Assembly (NCBI RefSeq): GCF_000828055.2
Contig: NZ_CP010523.2
Span: 248,001-312,000 of the forward strand
DNA: 64,000 bases
Source: Klebsiella variicola
GTDB taxonomy: Bacteria; Pseudomonadota; Gammaproteobacteria; Enterobacterales; Enterobacteriaceae
Direction: 5' to 3'
Both the position numbers and the translations under genes were made by a program. The notes beneath the pieces are model-generated. The model was given only the letters and a program-made list of their open reading frames with translations, did not search any database and had not been told where the DNA came from. This document shows, piece by piece, positions 20,109-29,259 of this stretch. Position 1 is the stretch's first letter. The number at the start of each line of letters is the position of its first letter.

Positions 20109-20867
20109 ATGACACAACGTATCGCTTTAGTGACCGGCGGCAGCCGCGGTCTGGGTAAAAACGCCGCGTTGAAGCTGGCGGCGAAGGGAACCGATATTCT
20201 TCTGACTTACCACAGCAACCGCCAGGCGGCCCTCGACGTGGTAGCAGAAATCGAGCAAAAAGGGGTCAAAGCGGCAGCATTAGCGCTGAACGTCGGGGAT
20301 ATCTCAAGTTTTGACGCTTTCGCCAGCGAGGTGGCACAGGTGCTGGCGCAGAAGTGGGGGCGAACCACCTTTGATTATTTACTGAACAACGCCGGGATCG
20401 GCCTTAACGTCCCCTTCGCCGAGACCAGCGAAGCGCAGTTTGACGAGCTGATGAACATCCAGTTCAAAGGGCCATTTTTCCTGACCCAGCGGCTGCTGCC
20501 CCTCCTGCAGGACGGGGGACGGATCCTCAACGTTTCCAGCGGCCTGGCGCGCTTTGCCCTGCCGGGCTATGCGGCCTACGCCGCGATGAAGGGGGCGATG
20601 GAGGTCCTGACCCGCTATCAGGCGAAAGAGCTGGGCGGGCGCGGTATTTCGGTGAATATCATTGCGCCGGGAGCCATCGAGACCGACTTTGGCGGCGGCG
20701 TGGTGCGCGATAACGCCGAGGTGAATCGGCATATCGCCGCCCAGACCGCGCTGGGGCGCGTCGGGCTGCCGGATGATATCGGCGACGCCATCGCCGCCCT
20801 GCTCAGCGATGAGCTGGCGTGGATGAACGCGCAGCGCGTGGAAGTCTCGGGCGGGATGTTCCTCTGA
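20109..20867 (+). CDS. Short-chain dehydrogenase/reductase (SDR)
   Basis: The 252-aa classical SDR oxidoreductase has a Rossmann fold with the NAD(P)-binding motif TGGSRGLG near residue 9, NNAG at about 93-96, a catalytic serine in NVSSGLARF, and YAAYAAMK supplying the Tyr and Lys. It is cytoplasmic; the substrate is unknown. The start ATG at 20109 follows GAAAGGGGTCTTCTG, a good ribosome-binding site. It is divergent from the LysR regulator, so it is probably that regulator's target. After the stop, a 10-bp hairpin (20882-20907) overlaps the end of the convergent acetyltransferase gene. Confidence 0.9.
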   Translation: MTQRIALVTGGSRGLGKNAALKLAAKGTDILLTYHSNRQAALDVVAEIEQKGVKAAALALNVGDISSFDAFASEVAQVLAQKWGRTTFDYLLNNAGIGLNVPFAETSEAQFDELMNIQFKGPFFLTQRLLPLLQDGGRILNVSSGLARFALPGYAAYAAMKGAMEVLTRYQAKELGGRGISVNIIAPGAIETDFGGGVVRDNAEVNRHIAAQTALGRVGLPDDIGDAIAALLSDELAWMNAQRVEVSGGMFL

Positions 20868-20891
20868 GCCAGACTGACGCCGGGCGGTGCG

Positions 20892-21425
20892 CTACGGCGC
20901 ATCGCCCTCCCCACGCAGCCGACCGAACAGCCAGTCATTGTGCCAGCGGCCGTTCAGCCAGTAGTTCTCCCGCAACTCCCCCTCCAGCCGGAAGCCGGCT
21001 TTGAGCAACAACTGCTTAGACGCCTCGTTGCCGGCGGTGACGCTGGCGGTCAGGCGGCGGACGCCGCCGGTGGTAAAGGCGTAGTCGCACAGCGCGCGCA
21101 GCGATTCGTAGCCGTAGCCCCGGCCCTGCGCCGCCGGAGCGAAGAGAAAGCCGACCTCGGCAATGTCGCGCTGATGATGCTGGTAACCGGTCAGGCCGAG
21201 CGGGGTATGGGTGAGCCTGTCGCGCACCACCAGGCACAGCCAGTGTTCATCCCCCGGCGCCCACGGCGGCAGCCGCGAATCGAACGCCTCGCGGATGGCC
21301 GCCTGCGGCCGGGGGTCGGCGACGTAGAGCATGACCTGCGGATCCTGCTGCAGGGAAAGAAAAAACGACCAGTCGTCCAGCTGCAGCGGTGAGCAGCGCA
21401 GGCGCGGCGTCAGGAGTTCAGGCAT
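20892..21425 (-). CDS. GNAT-family N-acetyltransferase (RimJ/RimL-like)
   Basis: The protein is 177 aa from the ATG at 21425 (MPELLTPRLRCSPLQLDDW). In-frame ATGs at 21434 and 21461 are possible, but TGGA lies about 9 nt from the chosen start, and RimJ-like proteins begin with such an LxTPRLxLxxL pattern. The acetyl-CoA motif is AQGRGYGYESLRAL, and the C-terminal part reads LLKAGFRLEGELRENYWLNG, which is typical of RimJ/RimL transferases that acetylate protein N-termini or small molecules. The substrate is unknown. The gene converges with the SDR gene. Confidence 0.88.
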   Translation of the reverse strand: MPELLTPRLRCSPLQLDDWSFFLSLQQDPQVMLYVADPRPQAAIREAFDSRLPPWAPGDEHWLCLVVRDRLTHTPLGLTGYQHHQRDIAEVGFLFAPAAQGRGYGYESLRALCDYAFTTGGVRRLTASVTAGNEASKQLLLKAGFRLEGELRENYWLNGRWHNDWLFGRLRGEGDAP

Positions 21426-21491
21426 AAGCGTCATTCCAGGCAGGGCGAATCCTCTGAACATAGCAGGAGAAAGCCGCCGGGAACAGCCCGA

Positions 21492-23144
21492 CTAGGTTGG
21501 CTCACCGTACAGGCCAATCAGTCGGCGCACCACGCCGTTGGTCCAGCCAAAGCCATCCTGCAGGGGATACTCCCCGCCGCCACCCTCATGCGGGACGCCG
21601 GTGGCAATATGGTATTTCTCAATCAGCTTGTGATGCTGCTTGTAAAAGTGATTGACCGTCTGCAGCCAGCTCCAGGCAATCTCATCCCCCAGCGGATCCT
21701 GGCCGTAACGTTTAAATCCCTGGATCGCCATCCACTGCAGCGGCGCCCAGCCGTTAGGTTTATCCCACTGCTCACCGCTTTCATATTCGGTGGCCATGAT
21801 CCCCCCGGGGGTGAGCAGGCGGGCCCGCACCGCATCGGCAAGGCGTTCTGCCTGCTCGTGAGTCGCCAGGCCGACGTAAAGGGTGACGATGCTGGCCGCG
21901 GAAAACAGCGCCAGCTGTTCACGGCGCCAGTCATAATCGCGGAAACAGCCGTTCTCATCATCCCACAGATAGCGGTTGACCGCCGCCCGCCGATCCTGAG
22001 CCTTCTGGCGGAAGGCCGCCTCTGTCTCGCGATCGCCCTTCAGGCCGGAGAGATTGGCGATGGTCGTCTCCAGCTTGAACAGGAAGGCGTTCAGGTCGAT
22101 AGGGATAAACTGCGTCGTGCGGATGCTGGCCAGCCGCGTGATATCCCGCAGCCAGCGGCTGGAGTAGTCCCAGCCGGACGCGGCGCCCGCCCGCAGGTCG
22201 CGGTACACTTCATTGGCGGGCCGCCCGGAGTGTCGGGCGGTCTCCACGTCCTCGCGCCAGGACTCATCCCGCGGCGTGTCCCGGTCGTCCCAGTAGCGAT
22301 TGAGCAGGGAGCCATCCGGCATACGCACCACGTGGCGATACGCCTGGTGCGGGATCAACGACTCGGCGCCGTCCATCCAGAAGGCGTGCTCCATCTTCAG
22401 ATGGTCCAGATAGCGCTTCGCGCCGCGCACGCCATCCTCTTCAAAGAGTTCGACCATCAGGGCAAACACCGGCGGCTGCGATCGGCTGAGGTAGTAGGTG
22501 CGGTTGCCGTTCGGAATGTGACCGTAGGTTTCAATCAGCCAGGCAAAGTTATCGGCCATGCATTTCAGCAGATCTTCCCGGCCGCTCTCCGCCAGCCCCA
22601 GCATGGTGAAATAAGAGTCCCAGTAATAGGTTTCGCTAAAGCGACCGCCAGGCACAATATAGGCCTGCGGCAGCGCCAGTAGCGACGACCAGGGGATATG
22701 ATCCTGAGGCTCGCGGGTCAGCACCGGCCACAGCTTATCGATGTGCTCTTTCAGCGTCAGGCTGGGGTCCGAGGTGTAGACGTCGGTCTGGTTCTCCGGC
22801 AGCCAGAAGTTGTCTTCAACGAACTGTCGCAGGTCGAAGTCGGGCTGACGTTTGACCTTGCGGTAGTTGCGCAGGATGTCCAGCGGATCGTGTTTCGGCG
22901 CGCAGTCGGGGAAGGTTTTGCTGTCGGCAAAGATGCGTGATTTCTGCACGTTGGTAAACAGCTCAAGATAGCGATCCGCCGGGGTAAGGGCATCGGACGC
23001 CGGAAGCCCCTCGATCACCTCAGGCTCCGGTTCAGCGTCTATCATCTCATCCAGCTTTAATTCGTACGGATCGGCTTCGTAGCAGGGATCGATGTCGATC
23101 CTTAACTCGTCGTCTTCAACGTGGCGTAATTTCTGGCTGAACAT
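21492..23144 (-). CDS. treF: Cytoplasmic trehalase TreF
   Basis: TreF is 550 aa, against 549 in E. coli. It is a GH37 enzyme that hydrolyses trehalose to two glucose molecules in the cytoplasm. There is no signal peptide, which separates it from periplasmic TreA; the acidic N-terminal extension (about 60 residues, including [20 protein letters not shown]) is typical of TreF. Both trehalase signatures are present: [14 protein letters not shown] and [14 protein letters not shown] glycine-rich segment, [19 protein letters not shown], lies near the C-terminus. The 239-nt region upstream contains a CRP-like site and no other clear element. Confidence 0.97.
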   Translation of the reverse strand: MFSQKLRHVEDDELRIDIDPCYEADPYELKLDEMIDAEPEPEVIEGLPASDALTPADRYLELFTNVQKSRIFADSKTFPDCAPKHDPLDILRNYRKVKRQPDFDLRQFVEDNFWLPENQTDVYTSDPSLTLKEHIDKLWPVLTREPQDHIPWSSLLALPQAYIVPGGRFSETYYWDSYFTMLGLAESGREDLLKCMADNFAWLIETYGHIPNGNRTYYLSRSQPPVFALMVELFEEDGVRGAKRYLDHLKMEHAFWMDGAESLIPHQAYRHVVRMPDGSLLNRYWDDRDTPRDESWREDVETARHSGRPANEVYRDLRAGAASGWDYSSRWLRDITRLASIRTTQFIPIDLNAFLFKLETTIANLSGLKGDRETEAAFRQKAQDRRAAVNRYLWDDENGCFRDYDWRREQLALFSAASIVTLYVGLATHEQAERLADAVRARLLTPGGIMATEYESGEQWDKPNGWAPLQWMAIQGFKRYGQDPLGDEIAWSWLQTVNHFYKQHHKLIEKYHIATGVPHEGGGGEYPLQDGFGWTNGVVRRLIGLYGEPT

Positions 23145-23241
23145 AGCGATACGGACCTCCGGATAGCGTGAGTTCGGGGCCGGGCATACCCGGCCTTGTC
23201 TATTAAGCGTAGACAGTCGCTTCGGTGAGTGTGAAGCAAAC

Positions 23242-23257
23242 TGTGCGTGAGATCACG
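23242..23257. promoter_or_regulatory. CRP-like site upstream of treF
   Basis: TGTGC-GTGAGA-TCACG matches the CRP consensus TGTGA-N6-TCACA at 8 of 10 half-site positions. It lies about 100 nt upstream of the treF start. A TATACT at 23293 on the plus strand could belong to a divergent transcript. Catabolite control is an inference from sequence alone. Confidence 0.4.
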
Positions 23258-23383
23258 CTTTTCCGCCGAGAAGAAAAGCTGTCATTTTAAAGTATACTGT
23301 TGATAAGTAATTAAAAATTGTACATCCTGGCACAGATGAAATTCGGAGCATTCATTATGCAACAAAATTTTATCCCGGCGCGC

Positions 23384-24532
23384 TCACTCCCACGCCGCCT
23401 CCAGCATCTCCAGCAGCTGTTCGCCGCTCAGGCTGACCGGATTGGCCTTCATTGATGAGGAGGTGCTGGCGGCCAGCGCCGCCGGTTCCAGCGCATCGCG
23501 CGCTACGCCGAGGTCGCGCAGGGTGCCAAGGCCAGCGCGATGGCTCCATTCCCGCAGACTGTCCCAGACCCGATCCACAGGGACGTCCAGCCCGTCGGCC
23601 AGCCAGCGGCGAACGTCGTTGAAGCGCTGGCGCAGGGCAGGGTCGCTTATCTGCGACTCATTGAGCGCCAGGCCAAACGGCAGCAGGCTGCCGCATAAAG
23701 CACCGTGCGAGGCGCGGCTCAGGCCGCCCAGCGGGCCGGCGAGGCCGTGGATCACTCCCAGCCCGGCGTTCGCCAGCGCCAGTCCGCCGCACAGGCTGAC
23801 CCAGGCCATCTCGTCGCGGCTGGCCGGACACTCTTTTTCCATCAGGATCTTTAGCGCGCGGATGCCCCGCGAGATCGCCTGCTGGCAGAGGGCATCGGTG
23901 AAAGGAGTGGCCCGGCTGCAGAGCCAGGGCTCGATCACCTGGGTCAGGGCATCGAGGCCGGAGCTCAGGGTGATGCTCCGCGGCGCGTTGTCGGTCAGCG
24001 CCGGGTCGACAATCGCCAGGTCAGGCAGCATTCGGTCGTCGCGCAGGCTCACTTTCCGCTGTTGTTCCGGGACGTTGATCACCGCATTTTTGGTGACTTC
24101 CGCGCCCGTCCCGGCGGTGGTCGGGATCGCCACGAACGGCAGCGGACTGGCTTCCAACTGACGACCCGTTCCCACCACCTCCAGATAGTCGACCAGCGGG
24201 CCGGCGGCGGGGACCAGCGCCGCAATCGCCTTACCAGCGTCAATCACCGCGCCGCCGCCGAGGCTGACCACTGCCCGGACGCCTTTCTCGCGCGCCAGCT
24301 GGACGCCCTGCTCGATGTCGCTGAGCCAGGGTTCGCGGCTTATCGCCAGCGTCGTGACCTCCAGCTGCAGCGCCTCCAGCTGATGGCGCAGAAACGCCGC
24401 CCGCTGCGGGCTGGCGCCATGCACCAGCAGAATGGGGCCGCCCTGCTGCGCCAGCCAGGGGGCAGCGCTCAGGGCCTGACCACGGCCAAAACGAATATTT
24501 GCGGGCATCAAAACGGTAAAAGGGGTCAACAT
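23384..24532 (-). CDS. Iron-containing (group III) alcohol dehydrogenase
   Basis: The protein is 382 aa from the ATG at 24532 (MLTPFTVLMPANIRFGRG), chosen because AAAAGGA lies 7 nt upstream; the open frame continues 15 codons further. It has the group III dehydroquinate-synthase-like fold: the nucleotide-binding motif VVSLGGGAVIDAGKAIAALV and the metal-site region GVIHGLAGPLGGLSRASHGALCG with the conserved histidines. It is likely to be an NAD(P)-dependent alcohol or aldehyde oxidoreductase; the substrate cannot be told. It is divergent from the glutathione transferase gene across 135 nt. Confidence 0.9.
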   Translation of the reverse strand: MLTPFTVLMPANIRFGRGQALSAAPWLAQQGGPILLVHGASPQRAAFLRHQLEALQLEVTTLAISREPWLSDIEQGVQLAREKGVRAVVSLGGGAVIDAGKAIAALVPAAGPLVDYLEVVGTGRQLEASPLPFVAIPTTAGTGAEVTKNAVINVPEQQRKVSLRDDRMLPDLAIVDPALTDNAPRSITLSSGLDALTQVIEPWLCSRATPFTDALCQQAISRGIRALKILMEKECPASRDEMAWVSLCGGLALANAGLGVIHGLAGPLGGLSRASHGALCGSLLPFGLALNESQISDPALRQRFNDVRRWLADGLDVPVDRVWDSLREWSHRAGLGTLRDLGVARDALEPAALAASTSSSMKANPVSLSGEQLLEMLEAAWE

Positions 24533-24667
24533 GTCGGGTTCCTTTTCGGCAAACAGGCTGGAATCAACTATACACATTATCCACTACTCTGCCTTGTTGC
24601 TGGCTGGCAAGGCTGACAATAGAGTAGAGTGAAAGATCTCTCTTTTATGGCTGAGGAATCGCTGACA

Positions 24668-25291
24668 ATGCTAACAATTCTGGGCAAACGCTCTTCAATC
24701 AATGTACGGAAAGTGTTGTGGACCTGCGAGGAAGCCGGGCTGGCGTACCAGCAGGAGGATTACGGCAGCGGATTTAAGCCTCTGGATACGCCTGAGTTTC
24801 AGCGCCTGAATCCTAACAGCCTGGTGCCGGTGCTGCTGGACGGTGACTTCGTGCTCTGGGAGTCGAACAGTATCTGCCGCTATCTGGCGCGGAAAGCGGA
24901 GCGCTGGGATCTGCTGCCCGCCGAGCCACAGCCCGCCGCCGAGGTGGAGCACTGGATGGACTGGCAGGCGACCGAGTTTAACACTGCCTGGCGCCATGCC
25001 TTTATGGGGCTGGTGCGTAAAGATCCGCGCTTTCAGGATCCGGCGGCGATTAAAGAGAGTATTGCCACCTGGACCCACTGCGTGCGCATTGTCGAAGCGC
25101 AACTGCAGCGAACCGGGGCGTGGATAGCCGGCGAGCGCTTCACCCTCGCCGATATCGTGCTGGGGCTGTCGGTGCATCGCTGGAAGATGACCCCTTTTGC
25201 CCATCCGGAGATGCCGGCCGTGGAACGCTGGTATATGGCGCTCAACCAGCGCCCGGCGTTTATGCGCCACGGCAATAACGGCGTGGCCTGA
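24668..25291 (+). CDS. Glutathione S-transferase family protein
   Basis: The protein is 207 aa from the ATG at 24668 (MLTILGKRSSINVRKVLW). Earlier in-frame starts at 24629 (GTG) and 24647 (ATG) are less likely because the thioredoxin-fold strand begins at LTILG. The N-terminal thioredoxin-like domain holds NSLVPVLLDGDFVLWESNSI, with the glutathione-contacting Val-Pro and Glu-Ser. The C-terminal helical domain contains the N-capping pattern GERFTLADIVLGLSVHRW. It is a cytoplasmic detoxification or thiol-transfer enzyme with unknown substrate. A strong bidirectional terminator separates it from gor. Confidence 0.9.
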   Translation: MLTILGKRSSINVRKVLWTCEEAGLAYQQEDYGSGFKPLDTPEFQRLNPNSLVPVLLDGDFVLWESNSICRYLARKAERWDLLPAEPQPAAEVEHWMDWQATEFNTAWRHAFMGLVRKDPRFQDPAAIKESIATWTHCVRIVEAQLQRTGAWIAGERFTLADIVLGLSVHRWKMTPFAHPEMPAVERWYMALNQRPAFMRHGNNGVA

Positions 25292-25300
25292 ACATAAAAA

Positions 25301-25326
25301 AAGAAGCCCCTGGGGGCTTCTTTTTA
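25301..25326. terminator. Bidirectional intrinsic terminator between GST gene and gor
   Basis: The palindrome AAGAAGCCCC/GGGGCTTCTT is flanked by an A-run on the left and a T-run on the right (TTTTTAT). It therefore works as a Rho-independent terminator for both convergent genes. Confidence 0.88.
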
Positions 25327-25344
25327 TCATCCGGCGATCGCGTC

Positions 25345-26697
25345 TTAGCGCATGGTGACGAACTCTTCTGCCGCCGTCGGGTGAATGGCAACCGTGTTGT
25401 CGAAGTCTTTTTTGGTGGCGCCCATCTTCAGCGCCACCGCAAAGCCCTGCAGCATCTCATCCATCCCAAAGCCGATGCCGTGGATCCCGACAATCTTCTC
25501 TTCCGGGCCGACGCACACCAGCTTCATGCGGCACGGCTGGCGGTGCGAGGTGACGGCGGTGTACATCGCGGTGAAAGAGGATTTGTAGACCTTCACGGCG
25601 TCGTCGCCGTACTGCTCGCGCGCCTGCGGCTCGGTTAAGCCGACGGTACCGATAGGCGGGTGGCTGAAGACCACGGTCGGGATGTTGCTGTAGTCCAGAT
25701 GCTCTTCCGGCTTGTTGTTAAACAGGCGTTCGGAGAGGCGACGGCCTGCGGCCACGGCCACCGGGGTCAGCTCGACGGCGCCAGTGTTATCGCCCACCGC
25801 GTAGATGCCCGGCACGTTGGTGTTCTGGAACTTATCAACGACGATGTAGCCTTTTTCGTTGGTTTTGACGCCAGTAGCCGCCAGGTTGAAGTTATCGGTC
25901 GCCGGTTCGCGGCCAATCGCCCAAATCAGGCAATCTACGGTCTGGCTGCGGCCATCTTCCAGCTCCAGCGTCAGGCTGCCGTCGGCATTCTTGACTACCG
26001 CTTTCGGGATCGCGTTGGTGTGGAGCTGCGGGCCTTCGGCGTTCATCACTTCCACCAGGGTCTCCACGATCAGCGGATCGAAGCTGCGCAGCGGCGCGTG
26101 TTTACGCACGAACAGGTGCGTTTCGGCGCCGAGGCCGTTAATCACCCCCGCCAGCTCAACGGCGATATAGCCCGCGCCGACCACCGCCACGCGCTTCGGC
26201 AGCGCCGGCAGTTCAAAGAAACCGTCGGAATCAATACCGTATTCCACACCCGGAATATTCGGGTGGCTCGGCCGGCCGCCGGTGGCGATCAGGATATGGT
26301 CAGCGGTGATCGTCTCGCCGTTCACTTCCACGGTATGGGCATCGACAAAGCGCGCGAAGCCTTTGATCACGTCGACGTTGTTCTTACCCAGTACGTTGTC
26401 GTAGGAGGTATGGATGCGGTCGATGTAGGCGCTACGGCTGGCGACCAGCTTCTCCCAGTCGAAATGGTTGATGGTGGTATCGAAACCGTAGTCCGGGCCG
26501 TAAAGATGAATCGCTTCGCGGATCTGCGCCGCATGCCACATTACTTTTTTCGGCACGCAGCCGACGTTGACGCAGGTGCCGCCCAGTTCTTTGGCTTCAA
26601 TCAGCGCGCACTTCTGGCCGTACATGGCCGCGCGGTTAATCGAGGCGATACCGCCGCTACCGCCGCCGATGGCGAGGTAATCATAATGTTTGCTCAT
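25345..26697 (-). CDS. gor: Glutathione reductase Gor
   Basis: Gor is 450 aa, the E. coli length, starting at ATG 26697 ([16 protein letters not shown]). It reduces glutathione disulfide to glutathione with NADPH in the cytoplasm. The FAD-binding motif [17 protein letters not shown] is at 11-27. The redox-active disulfide is C42-C47 in [13 protein letters not shown], and the NADPH-binding [11 protein letters not shown] lies near 175. The dimer-interface motif with the catalytic His-Glu pair, HPTAAEEF, is near the C-terminus. The gene is a single transcription unit between rlmJ and the GST gene. Confidence 0.97.
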   Translation of the reverse strand: MSKHYDYLAIGGGSGGIASINRAAMYGQKCALIEAKELGGTCVNVGCVPKKVMWHAAQIREAIHLYGPDYGFDTTINHFDWEKLVASRSAYIDRIHTSYDNVLGKNNVDVIKGFARFVDAHTVEVNGETITADHILIATGGRPSHPNIPGVEYGIDSDGFFELPALPKRVAVVGAGYIAVELAGVINGLGAETHLFVRKHAPLRSFDPLIVETLVEVMNAEGPQLHTNAIPKAVVKNADGSLTLELEDGRSQTVDCLIWAIGREPATDNFNLAATGVKTNEKGYIVVDKFQNTNVPGIYAVGDNTGAVELTPVAVAAGRRLSERLFNNKPEEHLDYSNIPTVVFSHPPIGTVGLTEPQAREQYGDDAVKVYKSSFTAMYTAVTSHRQPCRMKLVCVGPEEKIVGIHGIGFGMDEMLQGFAVALKMGATKKDFDNTVAIHPTAAEEFVTMR

Positions 26698-26769
26698 GCC
26701 CATATGTCCTTAATCGTTGATTGCCGCGATTGTAGCGCGAGGCTTAAAAGGTTCCACCGATGGTTGCGA

Positions 26770-27612
26770 TTACTCCGGTACGATCCAACTGACGGTGGCG
26801 TGGCCGGTGCCGGCCGGAACCAGCTTGCTGTGCAGCCACGGCAGCACATTGTTCATCTGCTGCTCCAGCTTCCACGGCGGGTTGATGACGATCATCCCGG
26901 AGGCGGTCATGCCGCGCTGGTCGCTGTCCGGACGCACCGCCAGCTCGATTTGCAGAATTTTGCGAATGCCGGTGGCTTCTAACTCTTTGATCATGCGTTT
27001 GATCTGTGCGCGCAGCACGACCGGATACCACAGGGCGTAGGTGCCGGTGGCGAAGCGTTTGTAGCCTTCGTGGATCCCGGTTACCACCGCCTGATAGTCG
27101 GTTTTGATTTCATACGGCGGGTCGATCAGAATCAGACCACGGCGTGATACCGGCGGCAGTTTGGCTTTCAGCTGCTGGTAGCCATCGGCTTTATCGACGC
27201 GCGCGCGGCTGTCTTTCTGGAACTCGGCGCGCAGCAGCGGGAAGTCGCTCGGGTGCAGCTCGGTCATCTGCAGGCTGTCCTGCTCGCGCAGCAGCTGGCG
27301 GGCGATCAGCGGAGAGCCCGGGTAGTAGCGCAGCTGGCCATTACGGTTGAAGTGTTCGACCACGGAAATATACGGCTCCAGCTCTGCCGGCAGGTCGTCC
27401 TGCTGCCAGATGCGGGCGATGCCTTCGAGATACTCGCCGGTACGCTCGGCGTGCTCGCCGCTCAGCTGATAGCGGCCCGCGCCAGCGTGGGTGTCCAGGT
27501 AGAGAAACGGTTTTTCTTTCTCTTTCAGCGCTTCGATGATCAGGCTCTGAACGGTGTGTTTGAGGACGTCGGCGTGGTTGCCTGCGTGAAAGCTGTGGCG
27601 ATAACTGAGCAT
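26770..27612 (-). CDS. rlmJ: 23S rRNA (adenine2030-N6)-methyltransferase RlmJ
   Basis: RlmJ is 280 aa from ATG 27612 (MLSYRHSFHAGNHADVLKH); the longer open frame upstream is not coding by homology. It methylates A2030 of 23S rRNA using S-adenosylmethionine. Seen are the N-terminal HAGNHADVLKH motif, the SAM-binding LYLDTHAGAGRY, and the catalytic motif IDPPYE of N6-adenine methylases. A C-terminal SGMIVINPPWKLEQQM is highly typical of the family. It lies next to gor in the same orientation, 72 nt upstream of it. Confidence 0.96.
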   Translation of the reverse strand: MLSYRHSFHAGNHADVLKHTVQSLIIEALKEKEKPFLYLDTHAGAGRYQLSGEHAERTGEYLEGIARIWQQDDLPAELEPYISVVEHFNRNGQLRYYPGSPLIARQLLREQDSLQMTELHPSDFPLLRAEFQKDSRARVDKADGYQQLKAKLPPVSRRGLILIDPPYEIKTDYQAVVTGIHEGYKRFATGTYALWYPVVLRAQIKRMIKELEATGIRKILQIELAVRPDSDQRGMTASGMIVINPPWKLEQQMNNVLPWLHSKLVPAGTGHATVSWIVPE

Positions 27613-27730
27613 GGATACAGAGATTCCGGGAAGTAAACAAGTTAACCGATAGTTTACCGCAGATCGGCCGAGATTACCGCTGCGCCGCCGCGCTGTTTCA
27701 TTTCTGCCAAAAGCGTTGCAAAACATAACG

Positions 27731-27764
27731 CTGTCATAAAAACGTCAAACGGCCGCGCTAGCGT
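27731..27764 (+). promoter_or_regulatory. Pho box and -10 of the PAP2 acid phosphatase gene, phoA-like
   Basis: CTGTCATAAAAACGTCAAA (27731-27749) matches the PhoB-box pattern of two CTGTCAT-type repeats spaced 11 bp. The E. coli phoA promoter, recalled from memory, has CTGTCATAAAGTTGTCACGG followed by TATAGT 11 nt after GTCA. Here GTCA is likewise followed, 11 nt later, by TAGCGT (27759-27764). The ribosome-binding site AAAAGGAAAA lies just before the ATG at 27806. Induction by phosphate starvation is inferred. Confidence 0.7.
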
Positions 27765-27805
27765 CGGGTGCAGGCAAGGTAATTATCTGAATAAAAGGAA
27801 AAATA

Positions 27806-29077
27806 ATGAAAAGGCAACTCTCACTGCTGGCCGTCGCGCTGCTGCTGGCGCAACCGGTTCTGGCCAAAGACATCCCGCTGGACAGGGCGGCGGCCCTCGC
27901 CAATAGCGTGACGCCGGCTGCCTCCAGCCAGGCGTATGACGATCTTGAGCAACAGGGGCTGACGCAGCTACGTCACGCTCTGCAGGGGGATGCCGCCACG
28001 CTGACCCGCGATCGGCTGGCGCACACGAAACAAAACAAAACTCAGGCCGATACCGCCTGGCTGAAGGCCAGCGGCTATGACTTCCAGACCCGGGCCAACC
28101 AGCAGGCGGGTATTGCGCTGTTGTCGGCGTTCAGCACCCTGCCGGAGACCGTCGTGAAGCAGAATCTGGCGACGGTGACTAGCATCAATCGCGATGCCGT
28201 GCAGACGACACGCCGTCAGGCGCTGGCCGATGCGGAAGGGATTAGCTACCTCTACTTCCTCAGCGATGCGCTGGGGCCGCGGCTGGGCAAAGCGTTTCTG
28301 ACCGCCTATGACCAGGGCGCGCTGGGGAAAGCGGCAGCATTGATCAAAGCCTCGGAAGTCAGCACCGGCGAGGCGAAAAAGCACTTCAACAATCCGCGGC
28401 CGTTTCTGGTTCAGGGCAACACCATTCACCTGGTGCCGGACGACGTGGTGGTGAAGGATAACCAGCCCTATACCGCCGACGGCGGCTCGTTCCCCAGCGG
28501 CCACACCAACACCGGCTATACTGATGCGCTGCTGCTGGCGGCGATGATCCCGGAGCGCTACGACGCGCTGGTAACCCGCGGCGCCCGCTATGGCTACTCG
28601 CGCATCGTGCTGGGCGTCCACTATCCGCTGGACGTGATCGGCTCGCGGATGGTGGCCGAGCGCAACGTGGCCCACTATCTTAACGATCCGCACTACCGGG
28701 TATTATTTAACGAAGCCCGCGATCAGCTGCGCGCCGCGCTGGCGAAAGCCTGCGGCACATCGCTTGCTGAGTGCGCGAAGAGCAGCGTGAAAGACGATCC
28801 CTGGCGCGATCCGGCGATGCGTGATTTCTCTCGTTTCACCATGACCTACGACCTGCCGCAGCAGAAGGGGCCGCAGCCGCGTCTGCAGGTGCCTGAGGGG
28901 GCGGAAGTGCTGCTGGAGGCTGCCCTGCCGCAACTGTCAGCGGCCCAGCGTCGGGCGTTGATGGTCAACACCGCGCTGCCGGCGGGTTACCCCCTTTCCG
29001 GCACCACCCCCGAACAACAGTTCTGGCAGCGGTTGAATCTGTCGGCGGCCTGGGAGATGGCGCAAAAAAGGCATTAA
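27806..29077 (+). CDS. Periplasmic PAP2-family (class A-like) acid phosphatase
   Basis: The 423-aa protein has a signal peptide (residues 1-20, MKRQLSLLAVALLLAQPVLA). All three parts of the PAP2 active-site signature are present: KxxxxxxRP at K191-P199, PSGH at 230-233, and SRxxxxxHxxxD at S265-D276. It therefore should be a histidine-phosphatase-type enzyme releasing phosphate from organic monophosphates in the periplasm. At 423 aa it is longer than the classical 250-aa class A PhoC/PhoN enzymes; it has an N-terminal helical region of about 90 residues and an extended C-terminus. The Pho-box-like promoter supports a role in phosphate scavenging. I do not assign a gene symbol. Confidence 0.9.
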   Translation: MKRQLSLLAVALLLAQPVLAKDIPLDRAAALANSVTPAASSQAYDDLEQQGLTQLRHALQGDAATLTRDRLAHTKQNKTQADTAWLKASGYDFQTRANQQAGIALLSAFSTLPETVVKQNLATVTSINRDAVQTTRRQALADAEGISYLYFLSDALGPRLGKAFLTAYDQGALGKAAALIKASEVSTGEAKKHFNNPRPFLVQGNTIHLVPDDVVVKDNQPYTADGGSFPSGHTNTGYTDALLLAAMIPERYDALVTRGARYGYSRIVLGVHYPLDVIGSRMVAERNVAHYLNDPHYRVLFNEARDQLRAALAKACGTSLAECAKSSVKDDPWRDPAMRDFSRFTMTYDLPQQKGPQPRLQVPEGAEVLLEAALPQLSAAQRRALMVNTALPAGYPLSGTTPEQQFWQRLNLSAAWEMAQKRH

Positions 29078-29169
29078 TGCGGTTTCCGGCACGCTGCACC
29101 GCGTGTTGGCCTTTTCCCGCAACGGGCGGACTTATCGCAGCAATACCCAGGATGACGCACCGCCCGTCA

Positions 29170-29198
29170 TTGAAATTCCCCCAACTATCCCCCATTCT
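29170..29198 (+). promoter_or_regulatory. Sigma-32 (heat-shock) promoter of prlC-rsmJ
   Basis: TTGAAA at 29170-29175 and CCCCATTCT beginning at 29190 are separated by 14 nt. This matches the RpoH consensus (C)TTGAAA-N(11-16)-CCCCATnT almost perfectly. It lies about 60-90 nt upstream of the prlC start. E. coli prlC is known to be heat-inducible. Confidence 0.85.
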
Positions 29199-29259
29199 AG
29201 ATCTCATGCATAAGCGCCGGACGCGCGCTTCATTCACCCTTTTCAACAGGACAGCGCAT

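Noticed and set aside
21588-22682. 364-codon plus-strand frame inside treF
   Set aside because: It is antisense to treF, low-complexity Arg/Gly/Val composition, no domain.
25660-26982. 440-codon plus-strand frame across gor and the end of rlmJ
   Set aside because: It is antisense to gor and rlmJ, both recognised at full length; no domain is seen.
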